The notes below the pieces were generated by a model that had not been told where the DNA came from, searched no databases, and worked only from the letters and a program-made list of their open reading frames with translations. The position numbers were made by a program, and so were the translations under genes. Shown piece by piece: positions 32,301 through 42,900 of a DNA stretch of 64,000 bases; positions within the stretch are counted from its first letter, which is position 1, and each line of letters starts with the position of its first letter. The DNA is from Pleodorina starrii (Eukaryota > Chlorophyta > Chlorophyceae > Chlamydomonadales > Volvocaceae). The stretch is taken from contig BRXU01000004.1 in assembly GCA_030267565.1 (NCBI GenBank), forward strand, positions 5,701,001 to 5,765,000. Direction: 5' to 3'.

Positions 32301-35237
32301 CACCCGTACTGCTCCCCATCCCCGCCCCCTCGGTCACTTCCCCCTCCACCCACCCCTCTCCCCCTCCCCCCCGTCCCAGCCCCACCAGTAATTCAGTCAC
32401 GATGTGGTTCCAGCGGGAGAAGGTCAGGATCTGCCAGTATCTGCGAGGGAAGGGAAGAGGAGGGGAGAGGAGGGGAGGGCCGAGGTTCGGCTTAGGGTGG
32501 GCGGTAGAGGTGGGAGCAAGGTAACAGGAGGGCGGCAGGAGGGGAGCGGGGATGAGCGCCTTGGGCCTCGTCTCAGAGCTTCTCTTCGGGTCATTATAGA
32601 AAAATAACAAGATGTAGGGGATAATTAGACACGGGGTCAGCGATAACCGGGCCGGGCCTCCGGACGCGTCATGCTCACGTCACAGTGCCGCAGAGGGCCG
32701 GGGCGAGGGGCGAGACACACATACACACACGCTTCTTTTGCGCGCAGGTGGGTATCACCGCCGGCGCGTTTCCTTGCAGGCACAGCGTGTTGCGGCTGCC
32801 GGGGGCGTGTTCTGGCATCAGGGCAGCCCTCGACAGCCGCAAACCTACACCTCATGCCGCACTTCCGCATCCGTCCTTTGCCGCCTGCATCGAGGGGGTG
32901 GTCTGGGTTGGGCATCTGCTGGAGCTTTGCCCCCCTTGCTCTACCGTCCCCGGGAATGCCCTTTGCTTTTTGGTCCGTAGCCCCCGGGAATAACGAGGCT
33001 GTCCGGATGAAGTCGTCCATCCCCCCTCCAGCCGCCTCTGTCGCGGGAGCGACGGGAGCGGCCTTAAGCGGTAGCGCCGCTCTCCGCGGCAGCTCTCTGC
33101 CTCTTCCTCCCCTCCCTCTTCCTCCCCTCCCTTTCCCCTTTTAAGCCCTTGAGCCAGGGACCCATGGCTCCCATGGACCCATGGGACATGACATGCCACA
33201 ACGAAGCAGACACCGCCAGGCCGGCCGGGCGTCTCACGACGCGACAATCTCGTGCTGCCGGCGATCAACGCCTCGGACTGTTCAGGAAAGTACCGCGTCT
33301 CCGCTGAGCAGCCCCCTGCAAGGTCATCAAGCAAATATCTGCGTCGCCGCCGCTCTGCCCCCCTCTGCTGCCGCCGCGGATGGTGCTGCGGCTGCTGATG
33401 CTGCTGCTGCCACCGCCGCTCCACCATCGCGGCTGTCGCCGCCGTTCTGCTGTGCCGCTGCCGGGGGTGCTTAAGGCGATGATGGGAGGTCAGTGGCGGC
33501 CCGCACCGACCCATGGGTCATTCTCCCAAACCACATGTTTGCGCCGCCACAACCGCGTCGGCCGCTCCAGTCAGCTGCCCGCGCCGCCGCCGTAACATCG
33601 CCGTACTAGCTTCAGCCAGGTTCATTGGGTGTGGCTGTGGCTGCGGCCATCGCCACTGGCCTCCCTGAACCACTGCCCCTGCCCCACTCGCGAATCCGTC
33701 AGGCTGGAACCAGCCGGCGTGTTTTGCTCGAAATTTTGCTCGAAGTTTTTTGCTCGTCGGCTTTTTGCCTGGCCGGGGTTACGCATCGGCCGCCGCGGTC
33801 GTCGCGCCCACCCTTTAGTGCCCTTTCTTCGCCTCGCCGCGCGTGCGCGATACACACGGGACGAGAGCCGCTTTCCCCTACCTTCCCACCCTCCCCGCCG
33901 CCCGCCGCCCGCCATTTCCTCATCTCGAAGATCCCCCGAAACTCAACACGAGCCAGTGCCCTCCCCCGACGCAGCTGTTACCGCGGCTGCGATAATCCCC
34001 AACCCCCCGGACTCGGATCTCCTATTCCCGGTCCTGTCCTGTTTTTGGCTTACATGCTTTGGGAGTCCACCGCCCAGCCGTGATCTGGGTTGACCACCAG
34101 CGCAAATAGCTGTGGAAGGGGGAGGAACGAGGGAGTGTGGTTCGCACGGGGAAGGGGGCAGGATGGTGTTTGTCATGGAAATTGTCATGGAAATTATAGG
34201 GCAGAACAGAATCGCAGCGAAGGGAAAGAACCAAAGAAGGAAATGGGCTTGGGCCGTGGCGGTGTTAGGTGCGGTGCGGTGGGCCTCGGGGATGCTTTGA
34301 AGTCGGGTCCACTGTGAAACGGCTCAAGAGAAGATTGATGGAGTGTGGTTGTGGAAGAGAGTATGCTGGCACGAGGCCGCGAAGTAGGGTAGTTCGAAGC
34401 AAGAGGAAGGGTGGTGGGCTTGAACCTGGGAGGCGTTGGGGGCTGAGCAGTGGCAGCATCCAGCAGGACGCAAAGCAAGCAGCTCGCGCCGCACGGTACG
34501 GCACGGCCGCTTTGGTTACGACACAGCGAACCGAGCGGCTGGGAGAGGAATGGGTTGCATGGAGTAACGCGAATGACACGTTTTTGTCATTTCTATCCTC
34601 TGGGATATCGCGGGTAGCAAGGGGAAGCAGAGCCGCTCAAACTCCGCGGTGGTACCCATCGCTCCTTACCCCCCTTGCTCCGTAATACGCTAACACGCCG
34701 TGCCCCGAAAGTTTCAATGTACGTCAGCATGTTCAGGCGGTGTAATCAGCAAGTTGCCGTGTGTTCTAAAGTGCATGCAAGCCCCCGTTCGCAAGGGACA
34801 CACACTTACCTGTGTAAAGTCAAACATCAGTTTAATGACAGTGAACTTCAAATTTTCATTCATCTTCTCCTTTGACAGGATGTAAAGCACCGAGAAGATG
34901 CCGGCCTACATGCAAGAAGAGGCGCCTCAGTCGCAAGTAAATCGCGTACCAAAAGGGCGCGTTGCCCACACACCTGTATCTTATGCGTCTCCTCAAAATC
35001 GTTCCTCTCGTCGTCACCATCCGGGCTCCCGACATTTTTTATCCGGCTGTTCGCAACGCGGCGGCCAATAGCCAAGTTTCCCGGTCAAGAGTATTAAGGA
35101 GATTCGTTTAGAGTAAAAGACAAAGCCCACTTATGAAAAGTGGGTACCAGCCGAAGACTTTACCTTGGTCCAGTTGTTCCTTCCTCCGACGCCGACCCCC
35201 GGCTGCTAGTGCTCGCAGCACTGGAAAACATAGCCAT
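11369..35237 (-). CDS. TmcB-like (tiny macrocysts B) polytopic membrane protein with PAS domains, 37 exons
   Basis: I chained 37 exons whose splice phases all agree: 8,907 coding bases, about 2,968 residues, ATG at 35237-35235 and TGA at 11371-11369. The order is N-terminal multispanning domain (about residues 50-380), helical linker with FYTEAEKLEAEREEE (380-628), tandem PAS-like sensor domains (629-1126), low-complexity Ala/Gly/Pro/Ser/Gln region (1198-2180), then a second membrane region with a large soluble loop (2184-2900) and a short basic/Pro tail. This architecture, the ELEGKNVAMLMPLPFSQRHN PAS segment and the CYKAPHMVPF membrane block match the large TmcB-like family that is expanded in volvocine algae and named after Dictyostelium tmcB. 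The biochemical role is unknown; PAS domains suggest ligand, redox or light sensing. The first two exons (35164-35237, 34974-35046) are weakest because they have no conserved sequence. Exon coordinates are in the block entries. Confidence 0.85.
11600..11648. repeat. 9-bp tandem repeat (GAGAAGCGG)
   Basis: About five perfect copies in the last intron of the TmcB-like gene. Confidence 0.85.
14050..14465. repeat. CCCGCCCACCACAC-type minisatellite
   Basis: Irregular tandem array about 410 bp long of a 16-17-bp unit (CACACCCGCCCACCA), with a longer superunit containing ACCCTACACGCACC at about every 80 bp. It occupies most of the intron between exons 32 and 33 of the TmcB-like gene. Confidence 0.85.
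14707..14763 (-). repeat. Dispersed intronic motifs B and A in tandem, sense, near 3' splice site
   Basis: Read on the gene strand, a motif B fragment (GGCTCCGGCCTATCCGTGC) is followed by motif A (TTCGCTGCGGTATCTTCTTC), ending about 75 bases before the acceptor of exon 32. This is the one place where both families are adjacent, which suggests they are parts of one element. Confidence 0.65.
16402..16442 (-). repeat. Dispersed intronic motif B variant, sense
   Basis: Gene-strand CCTATCCGTGTATAACCCCC lies about 70 bases before the acceptor of TmcB-like exon 29, preceded by TTCGCTGCCCCCAT, which resembles motif A. Confidence 0.5.
19620..19720. repeat. TGCTAC/TGTTGC hexamer repeat
   Basis: About 100 bp of interrupted TGCTGCTAC units in the intron between exons 23 and 24 of the TmcB-like gene. 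Confidence 0.85.
20370..20455. repeat. Degenerate telomere-like TTTTAGGG tract in an intron
   Basis: Plus strand holds several GGTTTTAGG, GGTTTCAAGG and GGGTTTAGGGTTTTAG units next to the acceptor of TmcB-like exon 23. TTTTAGGG is the Chlamydomonas-type telomere unit. Confidence 0.6.
20582..21062. repeat. 7-bp CCCCCGC minisatellite (about 68 copies)
   Basis: An almost uninterrupted 480-bp array of a 7-bp unit, six C and one G on plus, with a few slippage variants (about 20630, 20690-20715). It lies directly after the donor of TmcB-like exon 22, so on the RNA it is a G6C repeat. It has no stop in any frame, so it produces long false open frames on both strands (Arg-Gly-Ala-Gly-Gly-Gly-Gly on minus, Pro-rich on plus). 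Confidence 0.97.
23453..23481. repeat. Telomere-like CCCTAAAA units in an intron
   Basis: CTAAAACCCTAAAACC followed by TTAAAACCC, 20-50 bases after the donor of TmcB-like exon 21 on the gene strand's downstream side. Confidence 0.6.
23817..23880 (+). repeat. Dispersed intronic motif A, antisense to the TmcB-like gene, near 5' splice site
   Basis: Plus strand reads GGTCCGTTCGCCAACGTCG, then CCCTTCGCTGCGGTACGTTC and a T/C-rich run. It ends about 50 bases from the donor of exon 20. Confidence 0.65.
24499..24541 (-). repeat. Dispersed intronic motif A, sense, near 3' splice site
   Basis: Gene-strand order is CGCTAACGCCGTCTCC, GTCTCCGCTGCGG, TATCTTCTTTTTAC, about 45 bases before the acceptor of exon 20. 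CTAAC within it matches a branch-point consensus and the T/C run could serve as a polypyrimidine tract. Confidence 0.7.
24972..25084. repeat. 10-bp tandem repeat (GGGGCCAGTA/T)
   Basis: About eight good copies followed by decayed GGGGGCAGTG and GGGGCAGTGG units in the intron between exons 18 and 19 of the TmcB-like gene. Confidence 0.88.
26401..26470 (-). repeat. Dispersed intronic motif B, two sense copies near 3' splice site
   Basis: Gene strand carries TATACGTGGATATCCCCCC twice, about 45 bp apart, 50-120 bases before the acceptor of exon 16. The same intron has the inverted copy at its other end. Confidence 0.75.
26807..26845 (+). repeat. Dispersed intronic motif B, antisense copy near 5' splice site
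   Basis: Plus strand GGCCTATACGTGGATAACC, preceded by TTCACGGCCCCC, lies about 35 bases inside the intron from the donor at 26878. With the copies at 26401-26470 it forms inverted repeats at the two ends of one intron. Confidence 0.75.
27658..27855. repeat. Interstitial telomere-like CCCTAAAA tracts in an intron
   Basis: Two clusters (27658-27683 and 27816-27855) with CCCTAAAACCCTAAAACCC and near variants, linked by C/A-rich sequence, in the intron between exons 13 and 14. The C-rich strand is plus; the RNA strand reads TTTTAGGG. Confidence 0.75.
29520..29559 (-). repeat. Dispersed intronic motif A, sense, near 3' splice site
   Basis: Gene strand reads GGCGCCGTCTCCGTCTCC, then GCTGCGGTATCTTCTTCTTA, about 53 bases before the acceptor of exon 10. 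It is near-identical to the copy at 24499-24541 in a different intron. Confidence 0.7.
30550..30709. repeat. Telomere-like CCCTAAAA/CCCTAAA units in an intron
   Basis: AAAACCCTAAAAACCC at 30550-30567 and CCCTAAAACCCTAAACCCC at about 30690-30708, in the intron between exons 8 and 9 of the TmcB-like gene. Confidence 0.6.
31186..31220 (-). repeat. Dispersed intronic motif B, sense, near 3' splice site
   Basis: Gene strand reads CACGGGCTCCGG then CCTATACGTGGATAACCCC, about 85 bases before the acceptor of exon 8. Confidence 0.72.
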
Positions 35238-37831
35238 CGTGGCGAAAAAGTATTACTTGGCCGGCTGCTTGCGAAACGGACCCCTAAACAAGAATAATGC
35301 GTCCATGGCGCGGCCGCGACGTTAATAAGATGGCGCGCTGGCCATAAGGAGTAAACCATCAATCAATGGCATTGTCCGTGGTGCGATGTACAACAACTGC
35401 CCTCTTTTCATACAGCGGCCTGCAAGTGTACTGGTGTCCCTATGCCCTACTCACGTCGCCCATTGGCCTACACAATGTAATGGAAACGTTTGAAGATATG
35501 ACAATATTATAATAGCATGGCGACAAGCCCGGGTACTGTGGGTTCATGGGTAGCCAGCCACGTACGGAATAACGCAAAGTAACCTTACGATGAACGCCGC
35601 CGCATGAAGGGCTTTACAGCGGTCCTCGCGAATATTATGACACCGAGATTCATGCTCTGGCGATGGGTGTTCCAATCTTTGAGATAACGCATTCGCCTTG
35701 AGCATTGAGCCTCGCACTGCCGGGCGAGGACGATGATATGTCACGCTTGAAAAGATGTTGCCACAAGCTACAGGTCATAATTGGCTTTAAAAATTCTTGC
35801 GCTCGGTCCATCACAGGAGCGCGTTTGCGTACCCTGAAGTTACCTACAACTTGTATGTGAAGTCTCGGGTGTTGTCAATCGCTGCCCCAAACCGGCGGAA
35901 TCGGAGAACAACACAATGACATTACCTTCCGTGAACACCCACGGGGCTGTGTACTTTGGTCGCTGCAAAGCCAACAACCCGCGGCCGTCGCGAGCGCTCC
36001 GACGGAAACTGTGACGCGCATAAACGCGCCCACCCTCACACAAAACCTTGCTGGCCGCGCCAAATCCGGTTCACTCGTCGCGCTGAAGCCCTCTTTCCCT
36101 TTTTCTTTCCACCCGCGGAAATCAAGTACAGGTACCATCCACGCGCCCTCGTCTACACACGTGTAACGCCCTTCCCTGCCGTGCAGTATTCCCGCCACAT
36201 ACACCGCGGTACACATACACACATACCCAGTGAACCGCCCCTGCTGGCTGAAGCCTTCTGACACCCGGAGCCCCCTACAGCGCAACAGCGCCGCAGCATC
36301 TCCGGTTCCCGTACTCCCCCCCCTCCTGGACAACCGCGGTTTCTTCGTGCAATCCACTGTTGCGTTGCGTTGCTGACGGCTGCTGCAGGCACCTACTCTG
36401 CTGTGCAACCCCTTGCGTGCATTCTTGGCCTGGCTACTCCGGCTGCTGATATACAGGAACACTACCTTCACTTTAAGAGATTAAGACTGCTCCATCCATC
36501 TATCCATCTAGGCCCATCCCAATCTGTCCGTGCTGCGGGAGTCGGTGGGGGCACACGGACACGGTGTGTGGTTTGGCGGCGCCGCCCGCCCTGGCCGCCA
36601 CGCAGGTGCCAACCTAACCCGGCTGCTCATTGCTTGATGTGGCACGCGAGGCGCGCACCCGCACGCCCTTCACCACTCCACGGTCCCTTTGTCGCCAGGC
36701 GATTGGGGAAGCCAGAGCGTCATCGCACGGGAAGCCCTGAAGGGCCCTGAGCTCGTTGTCGGTTGCTGCCAGAAGTGCCGGTCTGCGCGTCGACCTTACT
36801 TTTTGCTGCGGGACACACCTATGTTAACAAATAGACAACTTGTAATCTCAACCCTTTTAAATTGCGGCTTAATATGTCGTCCGGATCAAGCTATAACGGT
36901 AGGAATTCCATAAAGCTCGCGATGGGTGTCCGGGTTGTTTTGTTGTTCTGGGCTGTTCGCCTGCCGCTCGCAGTGCCGTCCGCTCGTCCCATTTCTCGAT
37001 CGCCGCTTTTTGGGCGGGGCCCCAGCGCGAAGCGAGGCCCCGCCCTGTAGGATTGCCCATGTCCGTGTGGCCTGTGAACTGTGGACTGTGGACTGTGGAC
37101 TGTGGTGTCCTAACCAAAGTGCAGACTTTCGGCCATCGGAAAGTCTGCATAAGTAAAAGATTACATTCTTTATTGCACGGTAAATTTATTATAGGAACCC
37201 AACATCACATGAGTACAAACCAGTTTGGCAGTCTCCATGGACCGAGGCCGAGGTCAAACCAAGGCCTCTCGGACTATAATTAATTCCAGAAGATTCATCG
37301 TTCCTCAAAGTGGATTTCTGACATGACGGCGTGAAATGAATCTTCGTTTCGGCGACCAACTAAGTTTGCATTGCGAACATTCTTCCCGCGACCACACCAC
37401 AGCAGCTCTGCTAGCCGGTCCGATCGTCTTGACGCATATTACTATTACAAAGATTGCAAGAAGCAAACCATGAGGGGCAAACTGCCGGTTGTTGGACGCC
37501 AAGCCGCCAATGCACGCACGATGCAGTCGGCAACCCAGGGGACTTCCACAGTCCCGGTCCTAATGTTAAAGTTGTCAAGCCTGCTCTACGATACGGCGAA
37601 TACCTCGGTAGCGAAGCCTGTGCACTCTCGCCGGCAAGTACATGTCGTCGCGGCCCTCGCAAACTAACAGTTCCGCTGTCATTCTATTTGCAAGTCAGCC
37701 TGCGTAATATGTGAATGATACGCTCCATGTCTACTGCCAAATAACTTAAGCCAATGCGCTTGCCGGAAGTAGAGTTACACAGTGCCGAGACGGCGAGCAA
37801 TGCTAAACATGGGGCGGATTGCTGAAGCCGC

Positions 37832-38094
37832 AGGCATTTCAGATATAAAGCTCTGGCTGTCTATCAGCAGGAATGTCGACACTCTCACACTTGACGCCCT
37901 CGCCGCTCGCTTTGGAAATGATGCCGTATTTCGGTCGATGCGCTCATCAGGGCAGACTCTGCCCTGGCGCTCATGCACCCGGCGGGATGACGCGCTTCGC
38001 AGGGCGCCGACAGGCCTTGCTAACGACTCGGCTAGCAGGCATTTCGGGAATAAAGCACACTCTCACACTTCACGCCCTCACCGCCCTAGCACTC
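37832..38094. repeat. Imperfect direct repeat pair
   Basis: 37832-37908 and 38034-38094 share GCAGGCATTTC, ATAAAGC and CACTCTCACACTT followed by GACGCCCTC or CACGCCCTC. The second copy lacks about 28 bases present in the first between the two shared blocks. This looks like a decayed duplication or transposon remnant. Confidence 0.6.
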
Positions 38095-38743
38095 AACTTA
38101 ACCCGTACGGATTGAACGGGGCCCCGCCCTTTTTCCGGCTTCAAGGAAGCCGACACCAACCCCTTGTCCCAGGACCCTTCCAGCCTGAAATAAATAGCGG
38201 CATACCATAAACGAGCTAAGCGACGAGCGCTGCCGCGCGCTTTCGCACTAGTACCACAACCGCACCGGCCACCGGGGGCAGTGGCCCCATCGGCCGACTT
38301 CGCGGCTAGCAGGGCGCGGTCTTGCATGCTACATCGTAAACGTGCGAGCGGCTCGCGCTGGTTTGCCCCCCACCCCCTGTTCGTGGAACTGGCCCAAAAA
38401 GTGCAAAGTCCAGCTCATCCTCGTGGCTCACGTGGGGGCTTGAAAGGAGCAAGATCGGTTGGACGAGAGCTGCGCGAGTTGGACGAGCGTTGTGCGCTCC
38501 TGGCGGCTGTGGCGCCGCAGCACAAATAAATTGCAGATGGCCGCTGGTTATGGCTAATCTCCCCTGTGACTAATTAGTCAAACAGCAGCAGCAGCAGCGG
38601 CCCCTTTCCAGAATGATACGAAGTAAATCCGGCAGAGATCCGGCAGCCTGAGAGGAAGGTGGGCGGCCTTGCGGAGAGGCGCCTGAAGCGCACCGTCCAC
38701 CGAGCCGAACAGCTCGGCGGGCCTGGCGCCTGCCGCAGGCGGC

Positions 38744-38767
38744 AAGTCAAGTCAAGTCAAGTCAAGG
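38744..38767. repeat. GTCAA pentamer microsatellite
   Basis: Five consecutive copies of CAAGT/GTCAA. Confidence 0.85.
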
Positions 38768-39901
38768 AAGGAAGGGAGCAACAGAAGCAACACAGCAAGA
38801 AGGCGGGCGGCACCCCCCTCGTCCAACCACCCCGCGCACACGAACTCGCCATCTCGCTCAGAGACACACTCTCTCGCTCCCCGCGCGCGTGATCCGACGT
38901 CCGCTGCGTCAAACAAGCGCGACAGCTGCACAGCCCAGTCCACCTGCCGGCCCTTGCGCCATGGGCTCTCGTTTTACCGTAGCTCGTTTTACAGCGGACG
39001 GACCCAGATCCAGATCCAGGTGGCGCATCGCATGCCGGTGCCTGCCTACCGCATACCGATGCCTGCCGATGCCTTTCCCCGCACCTCTTGTCCTACCGGT
39101 ATACGGTCGGTGCCGAAGCCACAAGTCGGACCCTGCTTGACGTGCATCTTTGTGGGGATGAAGGATGATGGCTGAGAAGCATAAAAGAGAGGAGGGGTCG
39201 GATACGGAGGAGCCTGCTAGCCGCGCATGGCGCCGCGCCGCGGAGGCCTCGCCGCCCCAGCCACCGTGTGCCGTGCCCCAGCTCCTGCCCGCACGCAACA
39301 CCACCCTTTGCGGACCGGATGCCTGGGTCGGAATCCGGAAATGCCCGAGCGATTGTGGGTCAACCACGCTGCACCGCACCGCACCGCGCCCGCGGCAAGC
39401 GGGGTCCCGGGGTGGGGCTGCCAGCCGCGACAGCTGCGGTCGCTGTTTGGCGCCGTTGTTGGTCCCGCAGCCGCAGCCGCGACCCGTTGCTGCTGCTGTG
39501 GCCCTCCCTCCTCCTCCTCCCCCCCTTCCCCTACCGCCTTCGAATCCTCAAAATCCAGGGCTTGCGCAAACCTCCTCCCCTCCTGCTCTTCCTCCTCCTC
39601 CTCCTCCCCTTCCGCCTTCTCCGCCTCCCCCTTCCACTCCCGCTCTTTTCCTCCTCCTCGCAGTCAATTCCACCCATCTGTTACAAGGCCAGCAACAAAC
39701 GACCATCCCCGCATGCTCTTTTGCCATGCCGGCTCAACCCTCCCTTCCCCATCCACCCCCAACCCCAATCCACCACCACCACCACCTTCACATCGCACTT
39801 ACAAGGAACAACCCACTCACACACCGCTCACGGCTTGGCGCGCCCGCCCTGTAAACGTGGATACCCCCCACACACACACACCCAATCCCTTCACCCCGAC
39901 T

Positions 39902-42900
39902 TCACCCCGTTCCGCAGCAGCCCGTCCCCTTGGACCCGCTGTCGCCCCAGTGCTGCGCCCACGGCCACGATATCCGCCCCGGGCTGCCGGGCCGGGCCGA
40001 CCCCGGCGCCGCCTGGGTTCCGCCAGCGCCGCCGGCCCCGCTCCCACCCACACTGCTGCCGCCGAAAGAGGACAACTCCAGGGGCTGCGCCGCAGCCACG
40101 AGGGCCTTACGTCCCTTGAGGCGGTCCAGGTCGATCACGAAATCGAGCTGCGGAGAGACGGTGGTGGTGGTGGTGGTGGGGTTGGGGGGCGGGGAGGGGG
40201 CGCGGGAGGGGGAGGGGAGGGGTGTCGACCGCTCGCGGGCAAGCGGGTGAGCGGGTAGGAAAAGACCATGCGTGTTTCGGAGCGCGCGTGCGTGCGTGTG
40301 TGGCTTTCCGCGGCGTAAGCGCAAAGCTCTTGTCCGGCACGGAATCAGGCCGGCAGGTCAGGTCAGGCAGGTCAGGAGGGCAGGCAGCCAGGCAGTTGCG
40401 ACCGAGGGGGTGTCCGGAGGGCGTTTCTGGTGGGAAGCGGCCGCGTGTGTCGCAGCGGCGGCGGCGCTGGCGGCGGTACGACATTAGCGGTCTGCACACC
40501 AACCTGCGTGATGCTGAAGTCCATGCTGCCGTACTCAACTTCCACCGGAACCTGTACGGCACCCTCGCCCCCGCCCAGGTGACTGTGTGCGTATCGTCGA
40601 CGCGGGAAGGAGGAAGGAGGACGGGGGGGGGACCGCCGAGGAAGGTTGGGCAGGAGCGGGGGGATGGGGGGATGGGGGGGGGAGGTTGTGTGCGCGCGAT
40701 GCTTCGGGCAAAGGCGGCGAAGGGCGCCGGGACGGGACGGGCGAGACGCAAGCGGAGCGTGAACCACGTGTTATGGGCTGCGACTGGGGCGCAGCACAAC
40801 TCTTGGGGGGCGGGGGGTTCGCCGCCTCCCCCCGTTCCCCCAACCCCACCCTCGAGTCCAGCCCCGTCGCCCACCCGCCCCCCAACCCCACCCGCTCCCC
40901 CCACCTCCCCGATCCGCCGCACTGCCTCCCTCACCCCCGCTGCCCGCTCCCGTTCGGGAAACGCAACGGGAGCCTGAAGGCGCCCCCTCCCCCTCCCGCC
41001 CCCTCCTCATCCCGCCCCCTCCTCATCCCGCCCCCTCCTCATCCCGCCCCCTCCCCCTCCCGCCCCCTCACCATCCCGCCCCCTCACCATCCCGCCCCCT
41101 CACCATCCCGCCCCCACGCACCCCTCCCCCTGCCGCCCCCTCCCCCTCCCCCTGCCGCCCCCACGCACCCCTCCCCCTGCCGCCCCCACGCACCCCTCCC
41201 CCTGCCGCCCCCTCCCCCTGCCGCCCCCGCCCCCTGCCGCCCCCACGCACCCCTCCACATCCGGCAGCTGCATGTCCAGATTCCATCGCGCCCGCAGCAG
41301 GAGGGCGTCGACCGGCTGGTACTGCGGAGGAGCGGAGTTTGGGGGGTTCGGGGGTGGGGGTTCGGTGGGTTTGGGGGGGCAGTGCAGTAGTATTGAAGAC
41401 GAGGCCACAGCGGTGCCGTGTGGGGAGATGCGGAGGGAGGGCGGGAAGGCAGCAAAGGGAAAATGGCGGGAGGCGGGAGGGAAATGGCGGTGCGACACAC
41501 TTTGGCGGCTTTGGGGGTCGGTGGGCGAATGGGCCGGGGAGGGGGACGGCAGGCGGCTGATGGGGGACGCGGGACATGTCGGCGATTCCCAACAGCGGGT
41601 GCGGGAGTGGGAGCGGAAGCGGAGGGGCCACAACTGGGGCCACAACTGTACTCGGCTCCGCTCCGCGGCTCTCGGTAGTCCGAGAAGTCACGTGGGCCTG
41701 CCTGCCTGCCCTGCGCCCTGGTCACGTGGCCCCACACCCTCTCCATGTCCCGCCTCCATCGCCCCCATCGCCGCCGTCCCGGTCGCCGGCCCGCGAGCCC
41801 ACACCGCACACCACACCACACACGACGCGGTCGCCGGTGCGGGTGCACTCACGTACTCCTTCCGTTTGAAGCGCAGACCCTCATTCCATTTGGTGGATAG
41901 CCTGGGGGGCGGAGGCGGAGGCGGAGGGGGGGGGCGGAGGTGGGGGCGGAGGTGGAGGTGGGGGCGGGGGGCGGAGGCGGGGGGCAGGGGCAGGGGCGGG
42001 GGGCGGAGGCGTGGGAAGGGGCTGGGCTTACAGTCCGATGCGTCATTGGTACTGCTTGCAACCGGGCGGGGGCGGGGCGGGCGACAAGGGGGTGGGCAGC
42101 CAGACCTCAGGGCGGTTGGCGGTTGACAGTTGGGTGTCGACGCGGTGCGTCGGCCGTCGGGTCAGATCGGGGGCAGGGGGGGAGGGCAGCAGCGGGGCTG
42201 TGCCCTCCTGGCGCGGGTCAAGGGCCCCTCCCCTCCCCTCCCCGCCCCGACCTCCTCCAAACCACCCGTCCCCCTCGCTCCCCTCCCCTCCCCCTCCCCT
42301 CATCCCCACCATCCACCCACCTGTAGTCCAGGCTGGGACGGCGGGTGTCCCAAAAGTATCCGGCCACGAACTGGCAGCGCAGGAAGCCCCAGCCCAGCTT
42401 GCGACTGTACAGCGCCGCGAAACGCTGCTGCGGCATCACCAGAAGCTTCTGAACGAAGCGACCCAGCCGCAGACCCTCGTCGGCCTCCGCCGGTTTCATC
42501 TGCGATAGTGGGGGTTAGTGGTAGTGGTTAGTTAGTTAGTTCGTTAGTAGTGGTTGGTTAGTTATTTAGTTAGTGGTTAGGGTAGTGGCGGCGGTGTGCG
42601 CGCAGTGGCTGGTGGGGCCCGTTTGGCCGTTACAATGGCGCTTCGTGAAGAGGACCAAAGGACCAGAACCGGACTTTGGCGTCTTTCTAAGGCTCCGCGT
42701 GCGGCCGGCCGGGCCGCGCGCAGATGCGGCGGCGGCGGCTGTTGGCCGGCCGGGCCGCGCGCAGCGAGCGGGTAGAGCGGGCACCTTGGATGCGCAGTGG
42801 GATGGCAGGGAGGGGAGGGGCACCCCATCTGGGAGGAACACGTGGGCGGGGTGCGCGTGTGGAGGTCGGTGGAGGGTTGTCCCCGTGTGTGTGGGGGGGG

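Larger units (their letters stand above)
29236..35237 (-). other. TmcB-like gene: N-terminal membrane block (exons 1-10)
   Basis: Exons from 5' to 3' of the gene: 35164-35237, 34974-35046, 34810-34905, 34054-34109, 32386-32440, 32050-32165, 31495-31643, 30826-31100, 29952-30193, 29236-29467. Hydrophobic helices include GIFSVLYILSKEK followed by FTVIKLMFDF, the AILYTMTGMLCCALALCVWI helix, VLFVIAAVIFF, the YVLVGWLQVQTAVQAFLCLA region, and LAVTWSAVLAVAIM. The chain then passes into a soluble segment (KDIYRFKDPIEVEIISRVAR). The intron between exons 4 and 5 is 1.6 kb, the longest in the gene. Exons 8 and 9 both meet at phase 0, giving FFKN joined to MPYMYALINH. Confidence 0.8.
35238..39901. other. 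Gene-poor stretch with lower GC between two genes
   Basis: This 4.7 kb holds the upstream region of the TmcB-like gene and the downstream region of the next gene. From about 34700 to 38200 the sequence is clearly less GC-rich than its surroundings. I recognise no protein family in any frame. Features seen are the imperfect direct repeats at 37832-38094, a short tandem of GTGGACT units at about 37077-37103, GGGGCCCCGCCC-type palindromic patches at about 37016 and 38116, a GTCAA pentamer run at 38744-38767, and a motif-B-like AAACGTGGATACCCCCC at 39854. The longest open frame (35875-36471, minus) has no recognisable features. Confidence 0.5.

Noticed and set aside
35875..36471. A 198-codon minus-strand frame upstream of the TmcB-like gene
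   Set aside because: No domain, targeting or codon-bias signal. It has scattered Cys and Arg typical of a chance frame.
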